Below are positions 26,701 to 38,985 of a DNA stretch of 64,000 nt, piece after piece. The notes beneath the pieces are model-generated. The model was given only the letters and a program-made list of their open reading frames with translations. It made no database searches and had not been told where the DNA came from. Both the position numbers and the translations under genes were made by a program. The DNA lies in contig JACDOX010000031.1 in NCBI GenBank assembly GCA_014549065.1, positions 5,028,539-5,092,538 of the forward strand, in the 5' to 3' direction. Within the stretch, counting starts at the first letter, position 1; each line of letters opens with the position of its first letter. The DNA comes from Cardinalis cardinalis (Eukaryota; Chordata; Aves; Passeriformes; Cardinalidae).

Positions 26701-29700
26701 CTCCCTCATTCTACTAACTTTATTTTGGAATGGTAAACAAGCAATAATAAAGACCCCCCCAAAAATGGGAAGAAAAAAAAAAGAAAGAAAGATGAAGTAA
26801 TTAATAATGAATTGGTTTACAGGCTGCTAGAGTTTTGGTTTTCCTAGATACCATGGTAAGAAGAAAATGTTATGCATTCATAAAGACCTAATGCCAAGAA
26901 GTTCCAGTGTTTGTAGGATGCAGGACCTTCCAGGATAGTGTTGGAAGANTTTTTAAGTCAGGGGAAGCAAGATGTGTACATGTCCTCATCCATCTGGCAA
27001 ATTGGGCCTGTTTTGTGTACAGGTTTAGGCTTCTTGAATCTTCTTGGATGTGAAAAAGAATATGTGCAGGGTGTGAGACAACATCCTTCACCAATACAGG
27101 AAAAAAAATGTTAATCATTCTGACATAGCTTGAAAGTTTCAGAAGTTTATCATAATAAACCAGCGTATCAGCTAATGTCTATGAGCAACTGATTGTGAGT
27201 TATCCTTAGAGTGTGAAATCCCAGAATGCCATATCATATTCACAATGAATTAGACTATAATATGGCTAATTCTGCAGCCTCATACCCTAAACTCTACTAT
27301 TATTTTTTTNAATTAAATCAAAATATGCAAGTAAAAAAGAAATTTTTAGATTGTGAAACTCTAACTTAGTTATCTAGAAGTGTCATACTAAGATTTCAGT
27401 ATGCTGTATGAGATTGTTCCCATAGTCACAGTCTCTTTTATCCTTGCTGTCTCCTTTCCCCAAAAAGCAGCACTTGCTTATCTCTCTTCCCACTAGCAGA
27501 CTGGGAGGAGGAGGAGGATACACAGATACAAAGGATCTCTTTCCGCTGTCCTTTGAACTTTTGTAATGATGATACCAGGCTGGCATCTGGTGCTGGAAGA
27601 AACATAGTGCTTTGGATTACATAGGTCAGATGGAGCTCACTCTCAGTTGAAGTCTGAGATTTGGTTAGAGATTCAGGATCCTAGGTTCAAGTTTCCAGAT
27701 GGAATCTGGGATTTGGCTAGAGAACCAGACCATAAGCATGTTAATAAATTCTGGTCCTTTGTCTAATGGGAGTTCATTATGAAAGGAAAAGTCCATTCTC
27801 CTTTTTATAGACATTAGGTATGTAATAAATGAACGCCTAGTATATAGATATCTATTCTTTTGGCATGAATTTGTGTGATTTTAATTTTTTAATTGTTAAG
27901 GTCACAGCATCCAAATCACAAAAATATAAAACATTTTAAATAAGACCCCTACATCNAAAAACAAAACACCAGCTAAGCATTTTACTTCTTTGGTAACTCT
28001 GATGTAACAGATTCTGAATAGCACTCTCAGAATATGACATTCTTTGTCAACAAATGAAATGATTTAATATTTTTGAGGTTCTTAATTATAACTGATACAT
28101 GCTGATTAGTGAAATCAATGACATAACCATCAATGAAAACTAGNTTTTGCAAGATAATTTGATTCCATGTGGAATAATAATCATTACAAAGTAAGATTTA
28201 AAAAAATCTAATTTAATTGTGTTGGTGTCATCATTATAAAGATATATGACATTAAATTCCATTTGGTAATAGTTTAATTTTATTAGCGCCTTAATGTTCC
28301 TATGATGCACAATCTACTAGATATTTGGGTGATTGCCTATCTATATTTAAACATAGATATGATTTGTTTACATGGCTCTGCTGTTCTAATATNTTATGCT
28401 TATTTAAGGCTTTGTGTACTGCTAAAAGTTAAAACTCCTGCTTGGAATGTTATTCTTAATAAATTAAGTTCTGTGGGTTCGTGAAATGTGTTCCACCATC
28501 ACAATGCCACTCTATAGTATTAGCTTTNTGGATTAATATGCTATTGCAAAGTTTGATGTTGGTTCCTATTAAGAGGTGGAGTTATTTCTTTTATTTTTAT
28601 AATGGGATTTAATGTCAGTTGAACCAGGCTTAATTAAACTTTGTCTTATAAATCATTTTATTGAGAAGTGCAATGAAATCTTGTGAGTTTTATGACTTTT
28701 TAATTAAAATGAATTAAGNCAGCTTGTGGTTAAGTGCCTTCCTGCAAACTAGTTCCCTTACATTTCCAAGCTATTCTAAGATGTTCTAGACACACAATTT
28801 AAACTATATCAGGAGGTAATGGTTTAAAACCTCATTCCAGAAAAACCTACATTTTTAGGGACTTATTGACACTTAATGTAGTAATTTTAAAAATAATTGA
28901 GTCATGTTTTGATCCAATTATCAATTATGTTAAGGTAGCATAACAGCATGGTCAATATAGGTCATGACCACATATACATCTTTCATTTTCTGTTGTGTTA
29001 GCATCCTATACATGTTGAGTTAAAAAGCAACATATTGAGTTAAGTTGTGCATATCAAACCATTTACAGTTATAATAATAAACATAATTTTAAACTTTGTC
29101 AAATTTATTTGTTCTGTGCTTNTGTATTTTATCTGTAATTATATTACAAATTTCAAGAAACTTCCATCTCATTATTTTGTCATGTCTATGTCTGTAATAT
29201 TCATCTCTGCTGCCGTATATAAAATAATATGCAGTTAATTTTTATTAAATATGTTTAAACAGTACATTTCAAAAAGTATGAATTTAGAGAATTAAAATAA
29301 GAGTTTCCTTCTATTGAATAAGTCAGGGAAGGACAGCATGTGACATACTAGAGTCAGAGTATACTTCTATTGTTGTAAGTCTTGCACATTATTTTCTTGT
29401 ATTTGTTATAATGTCTTCTATTTCAGTTTTGATGACCAGTCAGTCTCTCCCCTGGTTGAGACACAATCAAGCAATTATAGGCAAGATTGGTTGGATTTTG
29501 ATATGCTAAAAACTGAATTTAGAGGGTATAACAGTGGAATAATCCATTTCCCTCTGTTTTGATGTTCTTACATTTAAGTCCTCCTTGACTGATGTTTTGT
29601 AATTCTTTCCCACTTCTCATCTTAAAAATTCTANCCAAAACAGCATAACAAAATTCATTATTATTTTTCATAAATTATTTGTTGCAACTTACTGTTCCCA

Positions 29701-30070
29701 ATACTGCTTTTTACATTTTCAGTTTTCATAAAAATTTAGTTCTTTTTTTTTGCGCCTCCAGTCTTCAATTACTTCACTTTCTTTCTGTCTATAAATTGAG
29801 AATATGAAAATACATTTAAAATTTCTCCATGGAGATAAAGCACCCTAAAAGAAATATTTGGAGAAAAAATATCTGTAGAATTATGATTCTACTGTGTTCT
29901 GTTGATGTAGAGTAGGTAGTTCAAGGAGGGTTTAATTCAGTCCTTAGGATTCAGACAACTAAATGCAACACTTTTGGGGGCAGTTGTTTGTTGTTTTTTG
30001 TTTGTTTTTANTTTTTTAATGTAGTTTATAGGGGTTTTTTTAAAGGTTTTTAGTTTTGCCTATTTTTATT
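26701..30070. other. Intronic DNA without recognised element
   Basis: AT-rich. There is a degenerate 26-bp direct repeat at 27651-27676 and 27703-27728 (about five differences). The stretch at 28000-29300 is unique-looking. Poly-T and TTTG runs lie just before the ERVL LTR at 29990-30060. Confidence 0.45.
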
Positions 30071-30550
30071 TGTCCTGGTTCTGTCCAGTTATTTTTTTTT
30101 TGCAGTAGCCAGGAGGGAGGCATAACTAGGACACAGAGGTTAGTCTGTAAAACCTGATGTCATTGATGGGAGGGGGGAAGAAAGGTCTCTTCCAAGGGGA
30201 ATGGGTTCTTTCTGGTCAAGTAAATGCGACAGAGGGATCCGTCTGGTGTTGTCTGTTGGGGATGGGTGGAGCGGGTGTGAGGGCTGTGGTTCTGTGTGAA
30301 TACTTTCCTTTCTTNTCTCTNTCATTAGTATAGTTGCTGTTACTCTTTGTTTCCTTACCTCATTGCTGTTTCCTGTAAATTGTTCCTATCTCAACCACTG
30401 AGCTTTACCTTTTGTGCCTCCAATTTTCCTCTCCAGCCCACTGCAGTGTGGAAGGGTGAGGGGAAAAGCAGGAGAGCAAGAGAGTGTCAGTGGTTTGGAG
30501 AGTCTCAGTGNGGGCACTGAACTGGGGAGTACGGTTCCTAAACTGCAACA
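30071..30550 (+). mobile_element. ERVL-type LTR in sense orientation, just upstream of exon A
   Basis: It starts TGTCCTGGTTCTGTCCAG and ends CCTAAACTGCAACA (TG...CA), 480 bp. It carries CATTAGTATAGTTGCTGTTACT, then CATTGCTGTTTCC and a 20-mer at 30377-30396 that is also present in the LTR at 2050-2498. A GC-rich U5-like block with CTCTCCAGCCCACTGCAGTG follows. These are hallmarks of bird ERVL LTRs as remembered. The flanking 5-mers (TTATT and GTACC) do not match, so target-site duplication evidence is absent. No internal retroviral sequence remains. It ends 626 bp before exon A. Confidence 0.7.
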
Positions 30551-31176
30551 GTACCATAGNTTTCAATACCGTGAGATCTTAATTGCTGTAAACTATTTGC
30601 ATGATAACTAGATATTAAAAATCTGGTCTGAACAATGTCAAAAAATAATCTTTAATTCATTATGTTGGTGGTCCCCTCNGTCTTGTCATATGTGTAGACA
30701 GAAATCTACATATTNNTAATATAACTATNTGACTGACATGTTATTTGAGAAATAGTGAAAGAAAGACAGTGAAAATATCCAGGAAAATGTACTATGAGTA
30801 TGTCAGGACTTACAATATATATTACATACTCATATTATGAGTATGTAAAGACTTACAATATGAACTCTATTACAACTGAGTTTATAAAAATTTCAAACAA
30901 TAGCTTTTACTAATTCTGACAATTTTTAATTATGATATTATAATATAATCCTCAATCCTCATGTTGTTTTCAAAATATATTTATATATGTATTGAAACTA
31001 TAGCTATTAACTCTAATAATTTATGTTTTGTTTTTCTCATGAGCTGCAAGGATATGGCAAAGTATACCCATATCTGGGTATGGCAGATATTGACTAATCC
31101 TATGGTTTATTAGCTTTAACATGCTTTTTAATTTTCTTGCAGTATTACTGAATCTGAAATACTTTCCTCTTTTCAG
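30551..31176. other. KLHL1: Intron between ERVL LTR and exon A
   Basis: AT-rich. It holds the palindromic repeat at 30793-30861 and the exon A acceptor region, with ACTTTCCTCTTTTCAG directly before 31177. Confidence 0.6.
30793..30861. repeat. 26-bp direct repeat with internal palindrome
   Basis: TATGAGTATGT plus the following 15 bases occurs at 30793-30818 and again at 30836-30861 with two differences, 43 bp apart. Between them ACATACTCAT (30824-30833) pairs exactly with ATGAGTATGT (30837-30846) across a 3-base loop. Confidence 0.85.
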
Positions 31177-31389
31177 GAGAATATAATGGAAGTTATAAGA
31201 AATCAAGAATTTTTACTTCTACCTGCTGAAGAACTCCATAAACTTCTTGCCAGTGATGATGTGAATGTTCCTGATGAAGAGACCATTTTCCATGCCTTAA
31301 TGATGTGGGTGAAATATGATATGCAGAGGCGATGCAATGACCTAAGTATGCTGCTTGCCTATATCAGATTACCACTCCTTCCGCCTCAG
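31177..31389 (+). CDS. KLHL1: KLHL1 internal exon encoding part of the BACK domain
   Basis: This 213-bp exon is 71 codons long with both borders in phase 0. The acceptor is a pyrimidine-rich tract ending TTTTCAG before GAG at 31177. The donor is CAG followed by GTATTT at 31390. The encoded peptide runs from ENIMEVIRNQ to IRLPLLPPQ and carries the BACK-domain pattern LLLPAEEL, then SDDVNVPDEETIFHALMMW. In BTB-BACK-Kelch proteins the BACK region links the BTB dimer and Cul3-binding part to the Kelch propeller. KLHL1 is known as a neuronal, actin-associated member. KLHL4 and KLHL5 are the closest alternatives. The residues AEELHKLLASDD and KYDMQRRCNDLSMLLA fit KLHL1 best from memory. The open frame continues about 70 bp past the donor into the intron, which is not coding. 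No stop codon or frameshift breaks the exon, so it looks functional. Confidence 0.9.
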
Positions 31390-31425
31390 GTATTTTTAAA
31401 CTCATGTAATCATCATCATCATCAT

Positions 31426-33261
31426 AACAACAAGAATGTCATTGTTATTGTGTCTTTTTGAAAACTCAGTTTATAATCTGCAACTCCTGAGTACTCTGTT
31501 TAAAAAAGAACCTGTTCAGAATCAGAAAAAATTAGTGGTAACCTTTTAGCCAGGGTGATCTCAATAAACTTGAGGATTGGACCAACACATTCACAAGAAA
31601 GGCAGAGTTGTAAAACTGAAGAGGAGTAACTGAAGATTTCATAACATGCTAAGAAAAANCAGGTAGAATAATAAATATTCTCAGAAAAACCAACAAACCA
31701 GAACAAATAAACCAACAACAAAAAANCCCTAAACACNTGGGATTTATACAGATACCAGGATGAGGANGAGTCAACAGTATGAATTAAGAAAACTCTTTAT
31801 TGTTTTACAACACAAAAAATTATGTCACCAGGCAATATGAAGTCATTATTCCCATAATACCTGGTGCTGCTAAGGGTGCACCTACACAATTGTTTCCAAT
31901 TTTGTACTCCATGATTTGAAAGAGAAGGTGAGAGTAACCTATTCTCTTAATAGCTCCTTTGGGGCAGATCAGAGTAAAGCAAGGCTGAATGACTGGTGTT
32001 TTTAACCATACACATGTAGGCTTTATTGTAGAACAATTTGATTGCACAGAAAAAAGGTATATAACTTGTTACAATATAAAAGCATAAAAATATCACTTAA
32101 GAAAATGTTTAAGAAAGAGAAGGAAGGCATAAGAGTAGAAAGACCTTACCACCCACNGGCCTCAAGACAAGACTTGTTTGGGGCAATTTTGATATCTCTT
32201 GAAGTGATGGTCACCATCTTGGTTGAAGTGACAGTTTCAGACTCCATCACCAGGTGATGGAGGAAATCCCAGTGAAATCCACAGCACAGGAAAGCTATTT
32301 GGTTTATATTCAGTTCAGGTAGGAATGCCCAGGTACCCCCCTTGGAGTGGGAAATTTTAGCTGGATGATGTAATGCGGATCATGGGACACTTCTGGAGTT
32401 TTTGACACCTGCTAGATACAGATGCCTATTACATCAATGAATTGGAGTCCCTTAAGACCCATTATGGTCCATCAGCAGAGATTGATACCTTCCAGCTATG
32501 TGTGAATGCCCCAGTACTTCCCCAGAAGGGGAGTTATCACAGCTGAGTCACTTGAGTAAGGACAAAAAGACACCGGTGTGCCTTGCAGGATTTGCCTCTG
32601 TCCTTACCTGGTTCAACACCAGCTGTAGCCTGAGGTGTCAGCTGTGCTCTCCCACTGTACCTGAGATGTTATTTTGCACATCAGCAGTTTGCCCCTGGTT
32701 GTTTGAGCCATCAGCATTCCAATCTCTCTTCCAGTGTCACTTTTGAAGTCCCCCCTTTATCTCATTTCAAGTTCCCCTCGCAGTCCAAATTCTGGTTAGT
32801 AGGCATATTTAGGGAGGCATGGGTTTTGATGGTTGCAGATGAACAGCTGAATCTTTGCAGTTTTCTACAGTGGGCAAAAGTCTTCCGATGATTTTAGCAA
32901 TGTTTAAGCCATCAACCATTTCAGTCTCTTACACAGCNCTGGTAACACATGTTTTGGCTATTGCTGAGCTGCATTTGTATAGCAAGGAGGTAGGTGACTA
33001 GGAAGCTGGGTACATGAAAAGGAAAAAGTTTAAAAACTGTTTATAAANAAATTTAGAAAGAAATGTTTTGTAGTGATATACTGGCAATTCTCTTGAACTT
33101 TCTGTTCTGTTTAATCTGGAAATTAGGTCTTATACACTGGTGCTGGTCTGTAACTGAGAACTGCATCATAAANGTGTCAACTCTAATGCTAAAAAAGCAA
33201 GGTCTTTTTCAGAATTAGAATTAAGATATAACAGAATTTCAGCAAAAATTATTGAGAACTG
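31426..33261. other. KLHL1: Intron; possible unclassified repeat
   Basis: The part at 31760-33000 is less AT-rich than its surroundings, with phrases such as ACCAGGTGATGGAGGAAATCCCAGTG. It carries AATAAA signals on the minus strand (near 31795 and 32021). It could be an old ERV piece, but no LTR ends or duplications were found. Confidence 0.3.
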
Positions 33262-33687
33262 TGAGAAATAGCTACTCACTTTTCATAGTTTAGGAAGGTT
33301 TATTAAACNTTATNAAAAATACAACAGAAGACTGAATAAAGGAAAAAGGTTATGTCACNGGGAGCAAAAGATTTTCCCCACNATGTGTTCCATCCCCTCA
33401 CAATGGAGGTTTACCCTTTTTAACCCTTTAACCCCTCCCAAAGTTCTGTCCATCAACCNCTCTTCACTGTNCTGTAGTGGAGATCTCTTCCTCAAATCCT
33501 GATTGGAGGTCAGATGTCACCATTGTGACAAGCTGGCCCTCCCAGATGTCCCAACTCCAGCTGTCCCTTGATAACCATGCAAGGGGGTAAAACATAACTA
33601 TAAATCTATAAAACTTTTTTTAACCTATATACATGATATTTGTCTATTAATTGTGAGAGTCAATCATCGCATTACTGATTTATCACA
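33262..33687 (-). mobile_element. ERVK-like solo LTR, antisense, with 6-bp target duplication
   Basis: On the minus strand the 426-bp element starts TGTGATAAATCAG and ends TATTTCTCA. It is flanked by a perfect direct repeat GAACTG (33256-33261 and 33688-33693). A minus-strand AATAAA lies at 33304-33299, near the 3' end, and a TATA-like TTAAAAA lies about 115 bp before it. Six-base duplications are typical of ERVK-class (alpha/beta-retrovirus-like) insertion. The GACAGCTGG...GACATCTGGGAGGGCCAGC block is familiar from songbird LTRs. With no internal sequence, this is a solo LTR left by recombination between two LTRs. Confidence 0.8.
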
Positions 33688-33693
33688 GAACTG

Positions 33694-34827
33694 GAAGTGA
33701 AATTTTACTTTTTATTACCAAAAGGGTTTTTTTTTCCCTTGCTGGGGTTTATACTTAAATATGTATCAAATAAAACCCTTTGTCATTTTCATTGCACTGN
33801 AAATTAACTGATGATTTCTCTGTAAAGAAGCCAGGTCAAAATTAGCAGCTCATCATTGGACCTTTGGAAAAAAAAACCCCAACTATTTTCATTCCTTACT
33901 TTTAAATTCACTTTAAAAAGAGGAAGTCAGAGACTATGAAAGTTATTGACAGACTGAGTTTCCATGATACCTCATTTCACTCTCAAGATGCAGTAATTAT
34001 ATTGGCAATGTAGTCAGNCTTAAGTAGTACAATATTAAACATTGTAATTCATAATCCAGTAGATAAATTTAGGAGAAGGCAAACCAGTGTTAACTTGTTA
34101 AAAAGAAACTATCATGAAGCTGAAAATTAAATAATAGANCCTGCAATGTTGCCATAGAAACTTTTTTGCTTCTTTGATTTTCTTGGAACCATCTTCTAAA
34201 CTAAAATGGTTTTTATCTCTTCATTCAAGTCAAAAAAGAAAGACTGATGGCTTGGCCAACATAAGAACTTATTTCATGTTATAATTGGTAACAATATAGG
34301 TAATAAGCAATATTATAGAATAGATAATATAATAAGAACACTTTTCAATAGATGTTCGAGATATTTAATGTTCATCCATACAGAAAACATAATTTATGTT
34401 CAATTTTATTTTTAAGGGATTTGGGGAGAGTAANAATGTGGTGGCATCCTTATACCTTGTTAATGCTGAAGTATTTTAGATNATTTATTTGAATTGTTAA
34501 TTCAAGCTTATCAAATATTTTCCCTGTGACTTTTGATAACATTTTTTACAGAGAGTAACTTAACAAGCAAATTAAGAAACAAGCAAAAACTGTATTTAAG
34601 AGGAACTTTTTTTATGTTCTTCAAAAAAGTATAAGAAACTACTTTTGTGCCTGAATGGTGCCACTGTTGTCCTCAATTTTCAANTTTTGAATGCATTTTA
34701 AATAAAACCCTTTTAATGTTAAAAAACCCTAGCAAAATTAGTTCATGTAAAACAATACAGAAACACTACAGATAATTTATATACAGTTAATTTATATATA
34801 TATTTTTTACATGATGTGATAAACGTA
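33694..34827. other. KLHL1: Intron, nothing recognised
   Basis: AT-rich sequence without repeat signature. Confidence 0.45.
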
Positions 34828-35485
34828 ATCACAGAATCAAAAGACAGAATGCTTGAGGTTAGAAGGGACCTCTGAATAANCTCTGTTCCAATACTTCTGC
34901 TCAAGCAGAGATAACCTAGAGCCATTTACACAGGACTCTGTCTAAACAGTTTTAAATAACTCCAAGGATTCTGCCAGTGCTTAGTCATCCTAACAGTATT
35001 AAAGTGTTTCCTGATGTNCTTAGGAAACCTCCTGTGTTTCAGTTTGTGCCCATGGACTCTTGTCCTGTGGGCACCACTGAAAAAAGACTGGATATCTCCT
35101 TATGCACCTTCTATTCAGTTATTTATGAACATTAGTAAAATTTCCCAAAGGCTCCTCTTTTCTGGCGTGAGCTGACCCAGCTCTCTCAGCCTTCNCTTAN
35201 AGGAGAGGTGCTGCCATCCCTTCATCATCTTTGTGAGCCTTCATTGTATTCTCTACAGTGTGTTCNTGTCTCTCTTGTACTGAGGAGTCTAGAACTGGAC
35301 ACAGCTCTCCTGGTTTGACCTCTCCAGTGCTGACTCTAGGGGAAGAATCATTCTCCTTGACTTACTGACAATACTTTGTGTAATGCAGCTCCAGATACCA
35401 CCTGCCTTCTGAGGCAAGGGCGCAGTGCTGGCTCCTGTTCTGCCAAGCTGCTTTCCAGCTGGGTGCCCCACAGCATCTATTAGTG
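34828..35485 (-). mobile_element. CR1 LINE 3' portion (-)
   Basis: It starts ATCACAGAATC, the reverse of the CR1 3' end, then GAAGGGACCTCTGAATAA. It continues with CTTGTCCTGTGGGCACC, TCTCAGCCTTC and CTCTCTTGTACTGAGGAGTC (anti-sense of the YKKDME-like block). It stops around GGGTGCCCCACAGCATCTATTAGTGCATG. About 660 bp, 5'-truncated, with many indels. Confidence 0.85.
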
Positions 35486-38400
35486 CATGAATGTACATTA
35501 CGCACACACATATGCATGGACANGCAAATACACAGAGGAATTTATTTAATTCTTTTATAGTAGAATGTAGTTAGGAACCCTTTTCTTAGAAGTGAAAACC
35601 TATAGTTGTGGAAAGATATATCCAATAAAGTATGATTAGAACAGTTGAAGGTGTTCTTACCTAGTTCCCTGATGACATGTGGTATAGTGATTGCCATTCC
35701 CACCCCTCAGGGAGCAAAATAGTTCATCTAAATCCTCACTAATTGTGTGTAGACNAAAGTTTAACCTCGTCTGCAGGTGAAGCTGAAACATTAACTTCTG
35801 ACCATGAAGGCAAATAGCATAGAAGAGATTATATCTATGTCACTGAACTCTCCTTTTTCTCCACCTTTCCCAAAAGACAATAATTTATTCTATGTTTGTA
35901 TCTCCTGTTCCCTGACTCAAGCTGTACTGTGAAACATTCCATGCAAGGCAGCAGCATAGTTTAGCCTCTGCCTGTTTTGATTACTAATGATGTAATCTCA
36001 TTTACTGAGACAAAAACCTGGTTCCTGCTTTTTGTCAGTACACAGTGTAATGTATCTGTTAATGTTGACACTGCAGCATGAGCCAAGAATGTGTGCAGCT
36101 TCTGTTGGGCAAAACATTATTTTTATGGTGTTTTTTAAGAGTGTGAGAAGTTGCTAATGATATCTGGGCTGCTGAANAAATTTGCAAGTAAGAGAAGTTA
36201 ACATGATACTGAGTACCTAGAATAGCATGACAGTAAAGAAGAGGATGTTTAGTGTTTTTAAGCAAAGATGTGCATGATGAAAAGAGCACAAATATTTCCT
36301 TATAGAAATACTTAAGTTAAAGTTAATTTGTATTCCACCAGTGTACTGGGTTTATAAAGGCTGTTATTTGCATCTGCCTGTAACAGTAGATCACTGGTTT
36401 AACTAGGAAAGTTAAAAAATAACATAAAGCAGAGATATTACTGTCTTTTCCTCTACAACACTTTTAATAATATCACTTTCAGAGGCTTGCAAATCACATC
36501 AGTAGGATAATACATAGTCTTTGGGTATTAAATACACTATGGCTCAGATCCAGTGAATCTGTTANAGGTATCTAAATTAGATTTCTTGCCCAGGAGCAGA
36601 AACAATGCATTCCTTATAAAATGAAGTACTTAAATACCGTTTAAGCCACTGGAGAGAAAGTGAATAGATCCACATGAGTTCTCTTATTTCTACAGAGATG
36701 CTGTAGGTAAACTGTAGGAAGAACTGGGCCTCTAAAATCCCCTTAGAATTTATACATTACATCTGACTGTACATGATCGTAAAAATGCATATGAATTTGC
36801 ATGTAATAATTGAGTAGAAACCCTTTAAATCTTGGCTTAGATAACTGACATGATTATGTAAACTTGTAAATTCCTTCCACAACTCAGCTGGCATTTGGCA
36901 AAGTATTTCTTTGGCTACTAAAAAGCCCCAATTAACCAGGCAATTGCCAGAAAGGTTCTTAAGTTTTGACCTTTTCAACATATATTGAGCTAGAGAAAAC
37001 AATTGAAGGTTCCTTTGCTTAGCAAAAATGGAGGGTAAGATTCTATGTCAGTCAATCTTTAAATTTGTCTTTGAGAGCAGTGTGATTGATATTTTGAAAT
37101 GAGAAGCTTCCTCAGTTCTCTAAATGTCTTCAGTGTCACTAAACAAGTGTGACTGATAAGAACTCACANCTGAGGAGAGTTCTAGGCTTTTAAGGTTGGT
37201 TCCTACGTACTGGTTGGGGGTAAATCCGAGGAGTGTCTGTAAACTTTCTCAGCCTCTGCAACATTTTGTGAATTCTTTCAATCATTTCTAAGTAATTGCA
37301 TACCAGGAGATTATAACTTGAATCTGAAAAGTCTGAAGATATGATTCTGTTTCTTGTTCACCTATGTGTGCAGGTTTCTCCACATCAGCTAGATTCCTAA
37401 CCTCTCACTATAGGCAATGAAGATCTGATGCACTTCCCAACGCACAGGAACAAACNTGTGTGCTGATTTGAGAAGTCCCATGGATTATCATGCTGCCTGG
37501 CTCCAAGCAATTTTTCTAGAAACATTCCCTTTTAAATCCACTACTATAATTACTAGCTCTTTGCAGATTCTTAGACACCCTCTGGCATTTCAAATGGTGC
37601 TAAATGCTTGGTTTTGTGCAAGTGGCTTAAGCCAATTAAGCCAAGCAAAATTTTTAAAGAAATATTTATGTTAATATCAATAAAAAAATTAATTGCCTTA
37701 AGAATTAATAACTTCCCAGCCCTCAAAAGAATGAATTTCTGGTAAGCTTCTAGGATGATGTCCATATTCCTCTCTTAAGTTATCAATGCAATAAAAATTG
37801 CATTATAATGACAGTTAGTTGAGTATAGCCAGTAGAAACAAGATAAACTGTTATGTTTTTACTCTTATATATCATACATTAAAGCTAGCTATTTAACTTT
37901 TTTATAGCAGCTTCTCTAGCAGCGGATATAGCTTGTCAGCTGATACTTTACCTGAATAAAGATAATACTTCAATGCAGTGTGTAAGATACAGTCCAAACA
38001 AATTTTTTTTTTGTGTTTTAGATAGTTCTAAAGTTGTCCAAANGTCCTATCAATATGGCTGGAATTTNTTTTTTTTTTTGTGTGTGGATAAATGACATGT
38101 GAGCATTTGTAAATAGTGAAAATGATAACTGCTAAACACAGTTATATGTGACCTTAATTTCCAAATGCATTTTATTATCAGTAAAGTTTAGTGAAAACCA
38201 GTAAATATCAGTAAAGTTTCAGTAAATGCTTTGAAGCTGTCACAAGGCACTGTTCAAATAAAAGAGTGTGAAAACATAATTCTATAATACTATTTCTTTA
38301 TATCACATACAGGCAACTTACCTGAATTTAATTCAGTTTCTCATGATATACTGAGCTTATGGTTCACTACTAAATATTTTGGGGTAAATTTATTTAACNG

Positions 38401-38845
38401 AAGACTGGATTTCCACTAATTAAATCACATTTTCACATAGTCATAAAATACCAACTTGCTCCACTTAAATCTATTCTGTGTTNTGAAATATTTAGAACAA
38501 TAATTTTTTAAAGTATGTTTCATACATATCCCCATTAGAATGTATAGACTGTGTCCATGTGAAAACCCATATTTATGAATAAATTAGACTATATTAACTA
38601 AATAATCAATTAGAAGCTCTGGTCATATAAGTAAGAGGATATCTTTCCTTGACCTTTGAAATAGCACCATTCTTAAATGAGTTACGTTCATAATACTGTT
38701 ACATTTGCATAAAATTATGTCTTCCATTTTGAGAAGACGTGTTTTGCCTGTTGCTTATGTTTTTACAAGGTCATATGATCTGTAATAATTTTTTGGCAGG
38801 TTTACATCTTTTTCTCTCTTACTGACTATCAGATTGACAATCATA
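35486..38845. other. KLHL1: Intron, nothing recognised
   Basis: About 3.4 kb of AT-rich unique-looking DNA. The CAGTAAA motif recurs several times at 38178-38226. Confidence 0.45.
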
Positions 38846-38985
38846 TTGTCATCAGTTGCCCCTGGCTGGATGCCACTCTACCCTCCCCTCCAAAACTGGA
38901 CAGGGAAGAGGAAGTACTATGCAAGGCTCACGAATTGAGACAAGTTTTGCTGCTCATTTTTGATGTTCCATAAGCCATGCCTCCA
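38846..38985 (-). mobile_element. Partial ERVL-type LTR (-)
   Basis: CCCCTGGCTGGATGCCACTCTACCCTCCCCTCCAAAACTGGACAGGGAAGAGG, followed by GGCTCACGAATTGAGACAAG, is the reverse complement of the 3' half of a bird ERVL LTR (the part with TTGTCTCAATTCGTGAGCCTT, then the G-rich block). Only about 140 bp can be recognised. The upstream half is lost or too diverged. Confidence 0.5.

Noticed and set aside
31186..31461. A 91-codon open frame starting at an ATG as a separate small gene
   Set aside because: It is KLHL1 exon A read past its donor site at 31390 into the intron.
33260..33594. An alternative LTR boundary with TG...CA ends ending at 33594
   Set aside because: Its flanks (GAGAAC and TAACTA) do not match, whereas 33262-33687 has a perfect GAACTG duplication and also TG...CA ends.
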